Assembly (NCBI GenBank): GCA_024500155.1
Contig: CM044879.1
Span: 20,413,572 to 20,477,571, forward strand
Length of the DNA: 64,000 nucleotides
Direction of reading: 5' to 3'
From: Chenopodium formosanum
Lineage: Eukaryota; Streptophyta; Magnoliopsida; Caryophyllales; Amaranthaceae
Below are positions 9,455 to 23,401 of this stretch, piece after piece; the stretch's first letter is position 1; every line of letters starts with the position of its first letter. Under the pieces are notes generated by a model. That model was not told where the DNA came from. It ran no database searches and was given only the letters and a program-made list of their open reading frames with translations. The position numbers and the translations under genes were made by a program.

Positions 9455-9660
9455 ACACGGCCCACGGCACACGGCCGCGAGCTGCTGCCACGGCACAGCC
9501 GCGCGTGGCTGCTGCTGCCGCGCGTGTGCTGCTGCTGTGCGTGGCTGCTGCCGTTCGTGTGGCCCACAAGCGAGGCGGCGCAAGCACCTTGGCAGCCACT
9601 TACGGGCTGTTGTGCAGCCCGGCTCGCCATGGTGGTGCATTGCCTCGTTTTGCGTGCCAA
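9455..9660 (-). other. GC-rich, CpG-rich island in the retroelement leader, copy 1
   Basis: A GC-rich patch (GCGCGTGGCTGCTGCTGCC and similar) stands out in AT-rich sequence. Frames through it read as Ala/Arg/His-rich low-complexity and are not conserved as proteins between copies because of indels. Copy 1 has lost about 44 bp at its start and differs near 9596-9618 (ACTTACGGGCTGTTGTGCAG). Confidence 0.6.
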
Positions 9661-10633
9661 AACCTTGGGATTTGAACCCTTTTTCGCGAGAAAAAAATAA
9701 TTAATTCTAAATTAATTTTAGAACTAATTTAGTGAGCAAAATAAATTTTCAACAAGTCTAACTTAATAAAATTTTCAAAGTGCAATAACCAAAATAATTC
9801 TAAGAACCATCTTTAATTAAATTGGTTTAGCTTGGTGCAAAATAAAATTGAGGCAATTTCTCACTTTCAATTTAATCAATTTAAATTAAATTTGAGAATT
9901 TGACAAAGTAAAGGGAAGTTGGAAAAATATGAACTTTAATGTTCAAATGAAAATTCCAACATCTAAATTTTGTGAACCCTTGAAAATTATATCTTCCAAC
10001 ATGAAGATAACAAAATTTCTATCACAAAAATCAAAACTTTATGTTTCCAATCAACTCAAAATGATTAAAACAACAAAGTTCAACACAAAATAACATGGAA
10101 TTTAGTGGTTTTTAAAGTTTCAATCACTTATCACAAAGAAAGATTGAATCTTTAACACTTAGGAAGCCTCAAAAATAAAATTTTCACACTAAAAAGCAAT
10201 TAGTTTGCAATTATGTGAAAATAAATCAACCTTTAAACATCAAATACTACCAAGTATGTGTGCTTTAAGGGGACATAAAAATGCAGAAAATAATGCAAAT
10301 AATCAACCATATAATCAACAATTTATGCCATTAATTTCAAGGTTAGAAAAGACTTAAAATTTTTCGTCAAAAACGAAAAACCCCTCGAAAAAGGCATTTA
10401 TGGTCAGAATTTGGCTAAAATCACAGCCCCCATGGGATAAAATCCTTTCCAGAACACGTTTTTCACCCAGAATTCACTAGTCTTGGGCGAAAATCTGGGT
10501 TCTGGGCCAAACTCAACATTAAAAACGGGATTAAATAAATAAAACCGAGCTACTAATTTAATTAGGAACCTAAACCAGAAAATTAAGCCAAAAATAAACC
10601 TTGAAAAACATGATTATAAAAATAAACGAGCGG

Positions 10634-10645
10634 GCTCCGATACCG
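10634..10645 (-). promoter_or_regulatory. Primer-binding-site-like motif, copy 1
   Basis: On the minus strand CGGTATCGGAGC matches the plant initiator-Met tRNA primer site TGGTATCAGAGC at 10 of 12 positions. It lies one base inside a terminus reading ..CCAACA on that strand. This is the usual arrangement of copia-type elements and sets the element's orientation. Confidence 0.65.
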
Positions 10646-10646
10646 C

Positions 10647-10790
10647 TGTTGGGGTTTGGTGAGTCCGACTCATCGAGGAACCACTCGCAATAATTAAAAT
10701 CATAAAGCATAAATAAATAATCACAAAGAAAAGATAACGAATCTTACCCTCGAAGCGAGCTTCGCCCAAAACCCGGGGCTCTTACTTGAG
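10647..10790 (-). mobile_element. LTR end (U5-like flank) of LTR-like block 1
   Basis: It starts TGTTGGGGTTTGGTGAGTC at the TG terminus beside the primer site and runs to the first satellite base. On the minus strand this is the 3' end of a 5' LTR. Copy 1 lacks GAAACAACCCTACCCG-like bases that copies 2 and 3 carry about 30 bp in. No coding content. Confidence 0.6.
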
Positions 10791-13700
10791 TGGAACCATA
10801 TATGAACCATATATGTTGCCATAAATGTCTGTGGTACGCTTGAGGTTACGATATCGGTGCAAGTTTGGACTGGGTAAATTGACTGTTTAAAGGCATATTG
10901 GATGGTTCCACCCACTCAATTGGACATCCGGAAGGTATTAGGAACCATTGTAAACATCTCGGCAATTTTTATTTCCGGGCGAAAAAAGGTAAAAAAATTC
11001 CAAAATTGAAGGCTATAATCCACGCTTTTTGAGGAATTTTGAGGTTACGGGGCCCGGTGTCGAAAAGTGATGAGACCCTAGGTGATACATCTTAGGGTCA
11101 TATTATGACGTTTGGAACCATATATAACCCTTATATGTTGCCATAAATGTCCGTGGTAGGCTTGAGGTCACGATATCGGTGCAAGTTTGGAACGGGTAAA
11201 TTGACTGTTTAAAGGCATATTGTATGGTTCCACCCACTCAATTGGACCCCCAAAGAGTATTAGGAACCACGGTAAACATCTCAGCAATTTTTATTTCCGG
11301 GCGAAAAAAGGTCAAAAAATTCCAAAATTGAAGGCTATAATCCACGATTTTTGAGGAATTTAGAGGTTACGGGGCCCGGTGGCGAAAAGTCTTGAGACCC
11401 TAGGGGATACATCTCAGGATCATACAATGACGTTTGGAACCAAATATGACCCTTATATGTTGCCGTAAATGTCCGTAGTAGGCTTGAGGTCACGATATCG
11501 GTGCAAGTTTGGAACGGGTAAATTGACTATTTAAAGGCATATTGGATGGTTTAACCCACTCAATTGGACTCCCGCAGGTTATTGGGAACCATGGTAAACA
11601 TCTCGGCAATTTTTATTTCCGGGCTTAAAAAGGTCAAAAAAATTCCAAAATCGAAGGCTACAATCCACGGTTTTTGAGGAATTTTGAGGTTACGGGCCCG
11701 GTGGCGAAAAGTCTTGAGACCCTAGAGGTACATCTTAGGGTCATACAATGACGTTTGGAACCATATATGACCCTTATATGTTGCCATAAATGACCGTAGT
11801 AGGCTTGAGGTCACGATATTGGTGTAAGTTTTGAACGGGTAAATTGACTGTTTAAAGGCATATTGGATGGTTTTACCCACTCAATTGGACTCCCGGAGGG
11901 TATTAGGAACCATGGTAAACATCTCAGCAGTTTTTTTTTCCTGACTAAAAAAGGTCAAAAAATTCCAAAATTGAAGGCTACAATCCACGCTTTTTGAGAA
12001 ATTTTGAGGTTACGAGGCCTGATGGCGAAAAGTCTTGAGACCCTAGGGGATACATCTTAGGTTCATATAATCACGTTTGGTACCATATATGACCGTTATA
12101 TGTTGCCATAAATGTCTGTGGTAGGCTTGAGGTCACGATACCAGTGCAAGTTTGGAATGGGTAAATTGACTGTTTAAAGGCATATAGGAAGGTTCCACCC
12201 ACACAACTGGACTCCCGGAGGGTACTAGGAACCAAGGTAAACATCTCGCCAATTTTTATTTCCCGGCGAAAAAGGTAAAAAATTCCAAAATTGAAAGCTA
12301 TAATCCACTGTTTTTGAGGAATTTTGAGGCTACGGGCCCGGTAGCGAAATGTCTTGAGACTCTAGGGGACACATCTTAGGGTCATATAATGTCTTTTGGA
12401 ACCATATATGACCCTTATATGTTGCCATAAATGTCCGTGGTAGGCTTGAGGTCACGATATCGGTGCAAGTTTGGAACGCGTAAATTGACTGTTTAAAGGC
12501 ATTATGGATGGTTCCACCCACTCAATTGGACTCCCGGAGGGTATTAGGAACCATGGTAAACATCTCGGCAATTTTTATTTTCGGGCGAAAAAAGGTCAAA
12601 AAATTCCAAAATTGAAGGCTATAATCCATGCTTTTTGATGGATTTTGAGGTTACGGGGCCCGGTGGCGAAAAGTCTTGAGACCCTAGGGGATACATCTTA
12701 GGGTCATATAATGACTTTTGTAACCATATATGTCCATTATATGTTGCCATAAATGTCCATGGTAGTCTTGAGGTCACGATATCGGTGCAAGTTTGGAACG
12801 GGTAAATTGACTGTTTAAAGGCATATTGGATGGTTCCACCCACTCAATTGGACTGCCGGAAGGTATTAGGTACCATGGTAAACATCTCGGCAATTTTTAT
12901 TTTCGGGCGAAAAAAGGTCAAAAAATTTCAAAAAAGAAGGATATAATCCACGCTTTTTAAGGAATTTTGAGGTTACGAGGCCCGATGGCGAAAAGTCTTG
13001 AGACCCTAGGGGATACTTCTTAGGGTCATATCATGACGTTTGGAACCATATATGACCCTTATACGTTGCCATAAATGTCTGTGGTAGGCTCGAGGTCAAA
13101 AATATCGGTGCAAGTTTGGAACGCGTAAATTGACTGTTTAAAGGCATTATGGATGGTTCCACCCACTTAACTAGACTCCCGGAGGGTGTTAGGAACCATG
13201 TTAAACATCTCGGCAATTTTTATTTCCGGGCGAAAAAAGGTTAAAAAATTCCAAAATTGAATGCTATAATGCACGCTTTTTGAGGAATTTTGAGGTTACG
13301 GGGCCCGGAGGCGAAAAGTCTTCAGATCCTAGGGAATACATCTTAGGGTCATATAATGACGTTTGGAACCATATATGACCCTTATATGTTGACATAAACG
13401 TCCGTGGTAGGCTTGAGGTCACGATATCTGTGCAAGTTTTGAACGGGTAAATTGACTGTTTAAAGGCATATTGGATGGTTCCACCCACTCAATAGCACCC
13501 CCGGAGGGTATTAGGAACCATGGTAAACAACTTGGCAACTTTTATTTTCGGGCGAAAAAATTCAAAAATTGAAGGCTATAATCCACGCTTTTTGAGGAAT
13601 TTTGAGGTTACTGGGCCCGGTGGAAAAAAGTCTTGAGACCCTAGGTGATACATCTTAGGGTCATATAATGAGGTTTGAAACAATATATGACCCTTATATG

Positions 13701-15331
13701 TTGCCATAAATGTCCGTGGTAGGCTTGATGTCACGATATCGGTGCAAGTTTGAAACGGGTAAATTAACTGTTTAAAGGCATATTAGATGGTTCCACCCAC
13801 TCAACTAGACTGCCGGAGGGTCTTAGGAATCATGGTAAACATCTCGGCAATTTTTATTTCCGGGCGAAAAAAGGTCAAAAATTTTTAAAATTGAAGGCTA
13901 TATTCCACGCTTTTTGAGGAATTTTGAGGTTACAGGGCCTGGTGGCGAAAAGTCTAGAGACCCTAGTGGATACATCTTAGGGTCATATAATGAAGTTTGG
14001 AACCATATATGATCCTTATATGTTGCCATAAATGTCCGTGGTAGGCTTGGGGTCACGATATCAGTGCAAGTTTGGAATGGGTAAATTGACTGTTTAAAGG
14101 CATAGTCGATGGTTCCACCCACTCAATTGGACTCCGGGAGGGTATTAGGAACCATGGTAAACATCTCGGTAATTTTTATTTCCGGGCGAAAAAAGGTTAA
14201 AAAATTCCAAAATTGAAGGCTATATCCACTCTTTTTGAGGAAATTTGAGGTTACGGGGCCTGGTGGCGAAAAGTCTTGAGACACTAGGGGATACATCTTA
14301 GGGTCATATAATGACGTTTGGAACGATATATGACCCTTATATGTTGCCATAAATGTCCGTGGTAGGCTTGAGGTCACGATATCGGTGCAAGTTTAAACGG
14401 GTAAATTGACTGTTTAAAGGCATATTGGATGGTTCCACTCACTCAATTGGACTCCCGGAGGGTATTAGGAACAATGGTAAACATATCGGCTATTTTTATT
14501 TCCGGTCGAAAAAAGGTAAAAAAATTCCAAAATTGTAGGCTATATCCACGCTTTTTGAGGAATTTTGAGGTTACGGGGCCTGGTGGCGAAAAGTCTTGAG
14601 ACCCTAGGGGATACATCTTAAGGTCATATAATGACGTTTGGAACCATATATGACCCTTATATGTTTCCATAAATGTCCGTGGTAGGCTTGAGGTCACGAT
14701 ATCGGTGCAAGTTTGGAACGGGTAAATTGACTGTTTAAAGGCATATTGGATGGTTCCACCCACTCAATTGGACTCCCGGAGGGTATTAGGAACCATGGTT
14801 AACATCTCAGGAATTTTTATTTCCGGACGAAAAAAGGTCAAAAAATTTCAAAATTGAAGGCTATAATTCACGCTTTTTGAGGAATTTTGAGGTTACGAGG
14901 CCCGGTGGCGAAAAGTCTTTAGACCCTAGGGGATACATCTTAGGGTCATATAATGACGTTTGCAACCAAATATGACCCTTATATGTTGCCATAAATGTCT
15001 GTGGTAGGCTTGAGGTCACGGTATCGGTGCAAGTTTAAACGGGTAAACAGAGTATTTAAAGGCATATTGGATGGTTCCACCCACTCAATTGGACTCCCGG
15101 AGGGTATTAGGAACCATGGTATACATCTCGGCAATTTTTATTTCCGGGCGAAAAAAGGTCAAAAATTTCCAAAATTGAAGGCTATATCCACGCTTTTTGG
15201 AGATTTTGAGGTTACGGGGCCCGGTGGCAAAAAGTCTTGAGACCTTAGGGGATAAATCTCAGGGTCATATAATGACGTTTGGAACCATATATGACCCTTA
15301 TATGTTGCCATAAATGTCTGTGGTAGGCTCG

Positions 15332-18300
15332 AGGTCACGATATCGGTGCAAGTTTGGAACGGGTAAATTGACTGTTTAAAGGCATATTGGATGGTTCCGC
15401 CCACTCAATTGGACTCCCTAAGGGTATTAGGAACCATGGTAAAATTTCAGCAATTTTTATTTCCGAGCGATAAAAGGTCAAAAAATTCCAAAATTGAAGG
15501 CTATAATCCACGTTTTTTGAGGAATTTTGAGGTTAAGGGGCCCTATGGCGAAAAGTCTTCATACCTTACGGGATACATGTTAGGGTCATATAATGACGTT
15601 TGGAATCATATATGACCCTTATATGTTTCCATAAATGTCCGTGGTAGGCTTGAGGTAACGATATCGGTGCAAGTTTGGAACTGGTAAATAGACTGTTTAA
15701 AGGCACATCGAATGGTTCCACCCACTCAATTAGACTCCCGAAGGGTATTAGGAACCATGGTAAACATTTCGGAAATTTTTATTTCCGGGCGAAAAAAGGT
15801 CAAAAAATTCCCAAATTGAAGGTTATAATCCACGCTTTTTGAGGAATTATAGGGTTACGTGACCCGGTGGCGAAAAGTCTTGAACCCTAGAAGATATATC
15901 TTCGTCTCATATAATGACGTTTGGAACTATATATGACCCTTATATGTTGCCATAAATGTCCGTGGCAGGCTTGAGGTCACGATATCGGTGCAAGTTTGGA
16001 ACGGGTAAATTGACTAGTTAAAAGCATATTGGATGGTTCGACCCACTCAATTGGACTCACAGACGGTATTAGGAACCATGGTAAACATCTCGGGAATTTT
16101 TATTTCCGGGCGAAAAAAGATCAAAAAATTACAAAATTGAAGGATATAATCCACACTTTTTGAGGAATTTTGAGGTTTCGGGGCCCGGTGGCGAAAAGTC
16201 TTTAGACCCTAGGGGTTACATCTTAGGGTCATATAATGACGTTTAAAACCATATATGACCCTTATATGTTGCCATAAATGTCCGTGGTAGACTTGAGGTC
16301 ACGATATCGGTGAAGGTTTGGAACGGGTACATTGGCTGTTTAAAGACATATTGGATGGTTCCACCCACTCAATTGGACTACCGAAGGGTATTAGGAAACA
16401 TAATAAACGTCTCGGCAATGTTTATTTCCGGGCGAAAAAAGATCAAAAAATTCCAAAATTAAAAGCTATAATCCACGCTTTTTGAGGAATTTTGAGGTTA
16501 CGGGGCCCCGTGGCGAAAAGTCCTGAGACATTAGAGGATACATCTTAGGGTCATATAATGACGTTTGGAACCAAATATGACCCTTATATGTTGCCATAAA
16601 TGTCTGTGGTAGGCTTGAGGTCACGATATCGGTGCAAGTTTAAACTGGTAAACTGACTATTTAAAGGCATATTGGATGGTTCCACCCACTCAATTGGACT
16701 CCCGGAGGGTATTAGTAGTCATGGTATACATCTCGGCAATTTTTATTTCGAGGCGAAAAAAGGTCAAAAAATTCCAAAATTGAAAACTATAATCCACGCT
16801 TTTTGAGGAATTTTGAGGTTACGGGGCCCGGTGGCGAAAAGTCTTGAGACCCTAGGGGATACATCTTTGGGTCATATATTGACGTTTAGAACCATATATG
16901 ACACTTATATGTTGCCATAAATGTCCGTGGTAGGCTTGAGGTCACGATATCGGTGCAAGTTAGGAACAGGTAAATTGACTGTTTCAAGGCATAATGGATG
17001 GTTCCACCCACTAAATTGTACTCCCGGAGGGTATTAGGAACCATGCGAAACATCTCGGCAATTTTTATTTCCAGGCGAAAAAAGGTCGAAAAATTCCGAA
17101 ATTGAAGGCTATATAATCCACGCTTTTTGAGGAATTTTGAGGTTACGGGGCCCCGTGGCGAAAAGTCTTGAGACCCTGGAGGATACATCTTAGGGTCATA
17201 TAATGATGTGTTGAACCATATATGACCCTTATATGTTGCCATAAATGTCCGTGGTAGGATTGAGGTCACGATATCGGTGCTAGTTTGAAACGGGAAAAGT
17301 GATTGTTAAAGGGCATATTGGATGGTTCCACCCAGTCAATTGGACTCTCGGAGGGTATTAGGAACCATGGTAAACATTTCGACAATTTTAATTCCGGACG
17401 AAAAAAAAAGTCAAAAAATTCCAAAATTGAAGTCTATAATCCACGCTTTTTAAGAAATGTAGAGGTTACGGATCCCGGTGGCGAAAAGTCTTGAGACCCT
17501 AGGGGATACATCTTAGGGTCATATAATGACGTTTGGAACCATATATGACCCTTATATGTTGCCATAAATGTCCGTGGTAGGCTTGAGGTCACGATATCTG
17601 TGAAGGTTTGGAACGGGTAAATTGACTGTTTAAAGACATATTGGATGGTTCCTCCCACTCAATTGGACTACCGAAGAGTATTAGGAAACATAATAAACGT
17701 CTCGGCAATGTTTACTTCCGGGCGAAAAAAGATCAAAAAATTCCAAAATTAAAGGCTATAATCCACGCTTTTTGAGGAATTTTGAGTTTACGGAGCCCCG
17801 TGGCGAAAAGTCTTGAGACATTAGAGGATACACCTTAGGGTCATATAATGACGTTTGGAACCAAATATGACCCTTATATGTTGCCATATGTGTCTGTGGT
17901 AGGCTTGAGGTCACGATATCGGTGCAAATTTAAACGGGTAAACTGACTATTTAAAGGCATATTGGATGGTTCCACCCACTCAATTGGACTCCCGGAGGGT
18001 ATTAGGAACCATGGTAAACATCTCGGCATTTATTATTTACGGGAAAAAAAAGGTCAAAAAATTCCAAAATTGAAGGCTATAATCCACGCTTTTTGAGGAA
18101 TTTCGAGGTTACGGGGCATGGTAGCGAAAAGTCTTGAGACCCTATGGGATACATCTTTTGGTCATATATTGACGTTTAGAACCATATATGACACTTATAT
18201 GTTGCCATAAATGTCCGTGGTAGGCTTGAGGTCACGATATCGGTGCAAGTTAGGAACAGGTAAATTGACTGTTTAAAGGCATATTGGATGGTTCCACCCA

Positions 18301-18872
18301 CTAAATTGTACTCCCAGAGGGTATTAGAAACCATGCTAAACATCTCGGCAATTTTTATTTCCAGGGGAAAAAAGGTCAAAAAATTCCGAAATTGAAGGCT
18401 ATAATCCACGCTTTTTGAGGAATTTTGAGGTTACAGGGCCCCGTGGCGAAAAGTCGTGAGACCCTAGAGGATACATTTTAGGGTCATATAATGACGTTTT
18501 GAACCATATATGACCCTTATATGTTGCCATAAATGTCTATGGTAGGATTGAGGTCACGATATCGGTGCTAGTTTGAAACGGGAAAACTGACTGTTAAAGG
18601 GCATATTGGATGGTTCCACCAACTCAATTGGACTCCCGAAGGGTATTAGGAACCATGGTTAAAATCTCGGCAATTTTTATTTCCGGGCGAAAAAAGGTCA
18701 AAAAATTCTAAAATTGAAGGCTATTATCATTGCTTTTTGAGGAATTTTGATGTTATGGGGCCCGGTGGCGAAAAGTCTTGAGACCCTAGGGGATACATCT
18801 TTGGGTCATAAATTGATGTTTAGAACCATATATGACACTTATATGTTACCATAAATGTCCGTGGTTGGCTTG
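15332..18872 (+). repeat. Higher-order repeat, 11 satellite units, first copy
   Basis: A block of 3541 bp (11 units) is followed immediately by a near-identical copy at 18873-22413. Every recurring variant and open frame is displaced by exactly 3541 bp, for example 15391 to 18932, 16886 to 20427 and 18176 to 21717. By eye I noted about a dozen or so substitutions and no net length change. Block edges are placed where unit-specific variants stop matching. Confidence 0.92.
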
Positions 18873-21800
18873 AGGTCACGATATCGGTGCAAGTTTGGAA
18901 CGGGTAAATTGACTGTTTAAAGGCATATTGGATGGTTCCGCCCACTCAATTGGACTCCCTAAGGGTATTAGGAACCATGGTAAAATTTCAGCAATTTTTA
19001 TTTCCGAGCGATAAAAGGTCAAAAAATTCCAAAATTGAAGGCTATAATCCACGTTTTTTGAGGAATTTTGAGGTTAAGGGGCCCTATGGCGAAAAGTCTT
19101 CATACCTTACGGGATACATGTTAGGGTCATATAATGACGTTTGGAATCATATATGACCCTTATATGTTTCCATAAATGTCCGTGGTAGGCTTGAGGTAAC
19201 GATATCGGTGCAAGTTTGGAACTGGTAAATAGACTGTTTAAAGGCACATCGAATGGTTCCACCCACTCAATTGGACTCCCGAAGGGTATTAGGAACCATG
19301 GTAAACATTTCGGAAATTTTTATTTCCGGGCGAAAAAAGGTCAAAAAATTCCCAAATTGAAGGTTATAATCCACGCTTTTTGAGGAATTATAGGGTTACG
19401 TGACCCGGTGGCGAAAAGTCTTGAACCCTAGAAGATATATCTTCGTCTCATATAATGACGTTTGGAACTATATATGACCCTTATATGTTGCCATAAATGT
19501 CCGTGGCAGGCTTGAGGTCACGATATCGGTGCAAGTTTGGAACGGGTAAATTGACTAGTTAAAAGCATATTGGATGGTTCGACCCACTCAATTGGACTCA
19601 CAGACGGTATTAGGAACCATGGTAAACATCTCGGGAATTTTTATTTCCGGGCGAAAAAAGATCAAAAAATTACAAAATTGAAGGATATAATCCACACTTT
19701 TTGAGGAATTTTGAGGTTTCGGGGCCCGGTGGCGAAAAGTCTTTAGACCCTAGGGGTTACATCTTAGGGTCATATAATGACGTTTAAAACCATATATGAC
19801 CCTTATATGTTGCCATAAATGTCCGTGGTAGACTTGAGGTCACGATATCGGTGAAGGTTTGGAACGGGTAAATTGGCTGTTTAAAGACATATTGGATGGT
19901 TCCACCCACTCAATTGGACTACCGAAGGGTATTAGGAAACATAATAAACGTCTCGGCAATGTTAATTTCCGGGCGAAAAAAGATCAAAAAATTCCAAAAT
20001 TAAAGGCTATAATCCACGCTTTTTGAGGAATTTTGAGGTTACAGGGCCCCGTGGCGAAAAGTCCTGAGACATTAGAGGATACATCTTAGGGTCATATAAT
20101 GACGTTTGGAACCAAATATGACCCTTATATGTTGCCATAAATGTCTGTGGTAGGCTTGAGGTCACGATATCGGTGCAAGTTTAAACTGGTAAACTGACTA
20201 TTTAAAGGCATATTGGATGGTTCCACCCACTCAATTGGACTCCCGGAGGGTATTAGTAGTCATGGTATACATCTCGGCAATTTTTATTTCGAGGCGAAAA
20301 AAGGTCAAAAAATTCCAAAATTGAAAACTATAATCCACGCTTTTTGAGGAATTTTGAGGTTACGGGGCCCGGTGGCGAAAAGTCTTGAGACCCTAGGGGA
20401 TACATCTTTGGGTCATATATTGACGTTTAGAACCATATATGACACTTATATGTTGCCATAAATGTCCGTGGTAGGCTTGAGGTCACGATATCGGTGCAAG
20501 TTAGGAACAGGTAAATTGACTGTTTAAAGGCATAATGGATGGTTCCACCCACTAAATTGTACTCCCGGAGGGTATTAGGAACCATGCGAAACATCTCGGC
20601 AATTTTTATTTCCAGGCGAAAAAAGGTCGAAAAATTCCGAAATTGAAGGCTATATAATCCACGCTTTTTTAGGAATTTTGAGGTTACGGGGCCCCGTGGC
20701 GAAAAGTCTTGAGACCCTGGAGGATACATCTTAGGGTCATATAATGATGTGTTGAACCATATATGACCCTTATATGTTGCCATAAATGTCCGTGGTAGGA
20801 TTGAGGTCACGATATCGGTGCTAGTTTGAAACGGGAAAAGTGATTGTTAAAGGGCATATTGGATGGTTCCACCCAGTCAATTGGACTCTCGGAGGGTATT
20901 AGGAACCATGGTAAACATTTCGACAATTTTAATTCCGGACGAAAAAAAAAGTCAAAAAATTCCAAAATTGAAGTCTATAATCCACGCTTTTTAAGAAATG
21001 TAGAGGTTACGGATCCCGGTGGCGAAAAGTCTTGAGACCCTAGGGGATACATCTTAGGGTCATATAATGACGTTTGGAACCATATATGACCCTTATATGT
21101 TGCCATAAATGTCCGTGGTAGGCTTGAGGTCACGATATCTGTGAAGGTTTGGAACGGGTAAATTGACTGTTTAAAGACATATTGGATGGTTCCTCCCACT
21201 CAATTGGACTACCGAAGAGTATTAGGAAACATAATAAACGTCTCGGCAATGTTTATTTCCGGGCGAAAAAAGATCAAAAAATTCCAAAATTAAAGGCTAT
21301 AATCCACGCTTTTTGAGGAATTTTGAGTTTACGGGGCCCCGTGGCGAAAAGTCTTGAGACATTAGAGGATACATCTTAGGGTCATATAATGACGTTTGGA
21401 ACCAAATATGACCCTTATATGTTGCCATATATGTCTGTGGTAGGCTTGAGGTCACGATATCGGTGCAAATTTAAACGGGTAAACTGACTATTTAAAGGCA
21501 TATTGGATGGTTCCACCCACTCAATTGGACTCCCGGAGGGTATTAGGAACCATGGTAAACATCTCGGCATTTATTATTTACGGGAAAAAAAAGGTCAAAA
21601 AATTCCAAAATTGAAGGCTATAATCCACGCTTTTTGAGGAATTTCGAGGTTACGGGGCATGGTAGCGAAAAGTCTTGAGACCCTATGGGATACATCTTTT
21701 GGTCATATATTGACGTTTAGAACCATATATGACACTTATATGTTGCCATAAATGTCCGTGGTAGGCTTGAGGTCACGATATCGGTGCAAGTTAGGAACAG

Positions 21801-22413
21801 GTAAATTGACTGTTTAAAGGCATATTGGATGGTTCCACCCACTAAATTGTACTCCCAGAGGGTATTAGAAACCATGCTAAACATCTCGACAATTTTTATT
21901 TCCAGGGGAAAAAAGGTCAAAAAATTCCGAAATTGAAGGCTATAATCCACGCTTTTTGAGGAATTTTGAGGTTACAGGGCCCCGTGGCGAAAAGTCGTAA
22001 GACCCTAGAGGATACATTTTAGGGTCATATAATGACGTTTTGAACCATATATGACCCTTATATGTTGCCATAAATGTCTATGGTAGGATTGAGGTCACGA
22101 TATCGGTGCTAGTTTGAAACGGGAAAACTGACTGTTAAAGGGCATATTGGATGGTTCCACCAACTCAATTGGACTCCCGAAGGGTATTAGGAACCATGGT
22201 TAAAATCTCGGCAATTTTTATTTCCGGGCGAAAAAAGGTCAAAAAATTCTAAAATTGAAGGCTATTATCATTGCTTTTTGAGGAATTTTGATGTTATGGG
22301 GCCCGGTGGCGAAAAGTCTTGAGACCCTAGGGGATACATCTTTGGGTCATATATTGATGTTTAGAACCATATATGACACTTATATGTTACCATAAATGTC
22401 CGTGGTTGGCTTG
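18873..22413 (+). repeat. Higher-order repeat, 11 satellite units, second copy
   Basis: Direct tandem copy of 15332-18872. After 22413 the sequence returns to a different variant (CATGATATCGGTGTAAG), which marks the end of the duplication. Confidence 0.92.
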
Positions 22414-23401
22414 AGGTCATGATATCGGTGTAAGTTAGGAACAGGTAAATTGACTGTTTAAAGGCATATTGGATGGTTCCACCCACTAAATTGTACTCCC
22501 GGAGGGTGTTAGGAACCATGCTAAACAACTCGGTAATTTTTATTTCCAGGCGAAAAAGGTCAAAAAATTCCGAAATTGAAGGCTATAATCCACGCTTTTT
22601 GAGGAATTTTGAGGTTACGGGGCCCCGTGGTGAAAAGTCTTGAGACCCTGGAAAATACATCTTAGGGTCATATAATGACGTTTTGAACCATATATGACCC
22701 TTAAATGTTGCCGTAAATGTCCGTGGTAGGATTGAGGTCACGATATCGATGCTAGTTTGGAACGGGAAAACTGACTGTTAAAGGGCATATTGGATGGTTC
22801 CACCCTCTCAATTGGACTCCCAGAGGGTATTAGGAGCCATGGATAAAATCTCGGCAGTTTTTATTTCCGGGCGAAAAAAGGTCAAAAAATTCCAAAATTG
22901 AAGGCTATAATCAACGCTTTTGGAGGAATTTTGATGTTACGCGGCCCGGTGGCGAAAAGTCGTGAGACCCTAAGAGTACTTCTTAGGGTCATATAATGAC
23001 GTTTGGAACCATATGCGACCTTTTTATGTTGCCATAAATGTCCGTGGTAGGCTTGAAGTCACGATATCGGTGCAAGTTTGGAGTGGGTAGATTGACTGTT
23101 TAAAGGCGTATTGGATGGTTCCACCCAGTCAATTGGGCTCCGGGAGGGAATTAGGAACCAAGGCTATCCACGCTTTTTGAGAAATTTAGAGGTTACGGAT
23201 CCCGGTGGGGAAAAGTCTTGAGACCCTAGGGGATACATCTTAGGGTCATATAATGACGTTTGGATCCATATATGACCCCTATATGTTGCCATAAATGTCC
23301 GTGGTAGGCTTGAGGTCACGATATCGGAGCAGGTTTGGAATGGATAAATTGCCTGTTTAAAGAAATATTGGATGGTTCCACCCACTCAATTGGACTCCCG
23401 G

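Larger units (their letters stand above)
5794..10646 (-). mobile_element. Retroelement interior copy 1, remainder up to the primer site
   Basis: After the second ATG target copy, the interior resumes and matches copy 2 from about 37807 to 42669 and copy 3 from about 49700 to 54563. On the element's sense strand (minus) this is the leader side: the primer-binding-site-like motif at 10634-10645 and then an AT-rich, non-coding stretch. No retroviral-type protein motif is visible; all open frames are short, many begin at non-ATG codons, and they recur only with the repeat. Copy 1 lacks about 44 bp near 9460 and the GTTTGGAATGC segment near 7298 that copies 2 and 3 share. The element resembles a large retrotransposon derivative (LARD) of copia type. 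Confidence 0.75.

Noticed and set aside
9392..9660. Secreted or basic protein encoded in the GC island on minus
   Set aside because: The His/Ala/Arg-rich frame shifts between copies through indels and has low complexity.
9668..9686. tRNA T-arm-like sequence on minus (GGGTTCAAATCCC)
   Set aside because: There is no A-box, acceptor stem or anticodon arm at the right distance, and copies 2 and 3 have a changed base within it.
1..10646. Copia gag-pol coding region in the interior
   Set aside because: I looked for reverse transcriptase Y-x-D-D, integrase H-H-C-C and zinc-knuckle patterns on both strands and found none.
10860..10890. CENP-B-box-like sequence in the satellite (GTTTGGAACGGGT)
   Set aside because: Only about five of nine essential positions match: the CGGG half is present and the TTCG half is not. 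A centromeric role cannot be claimed.
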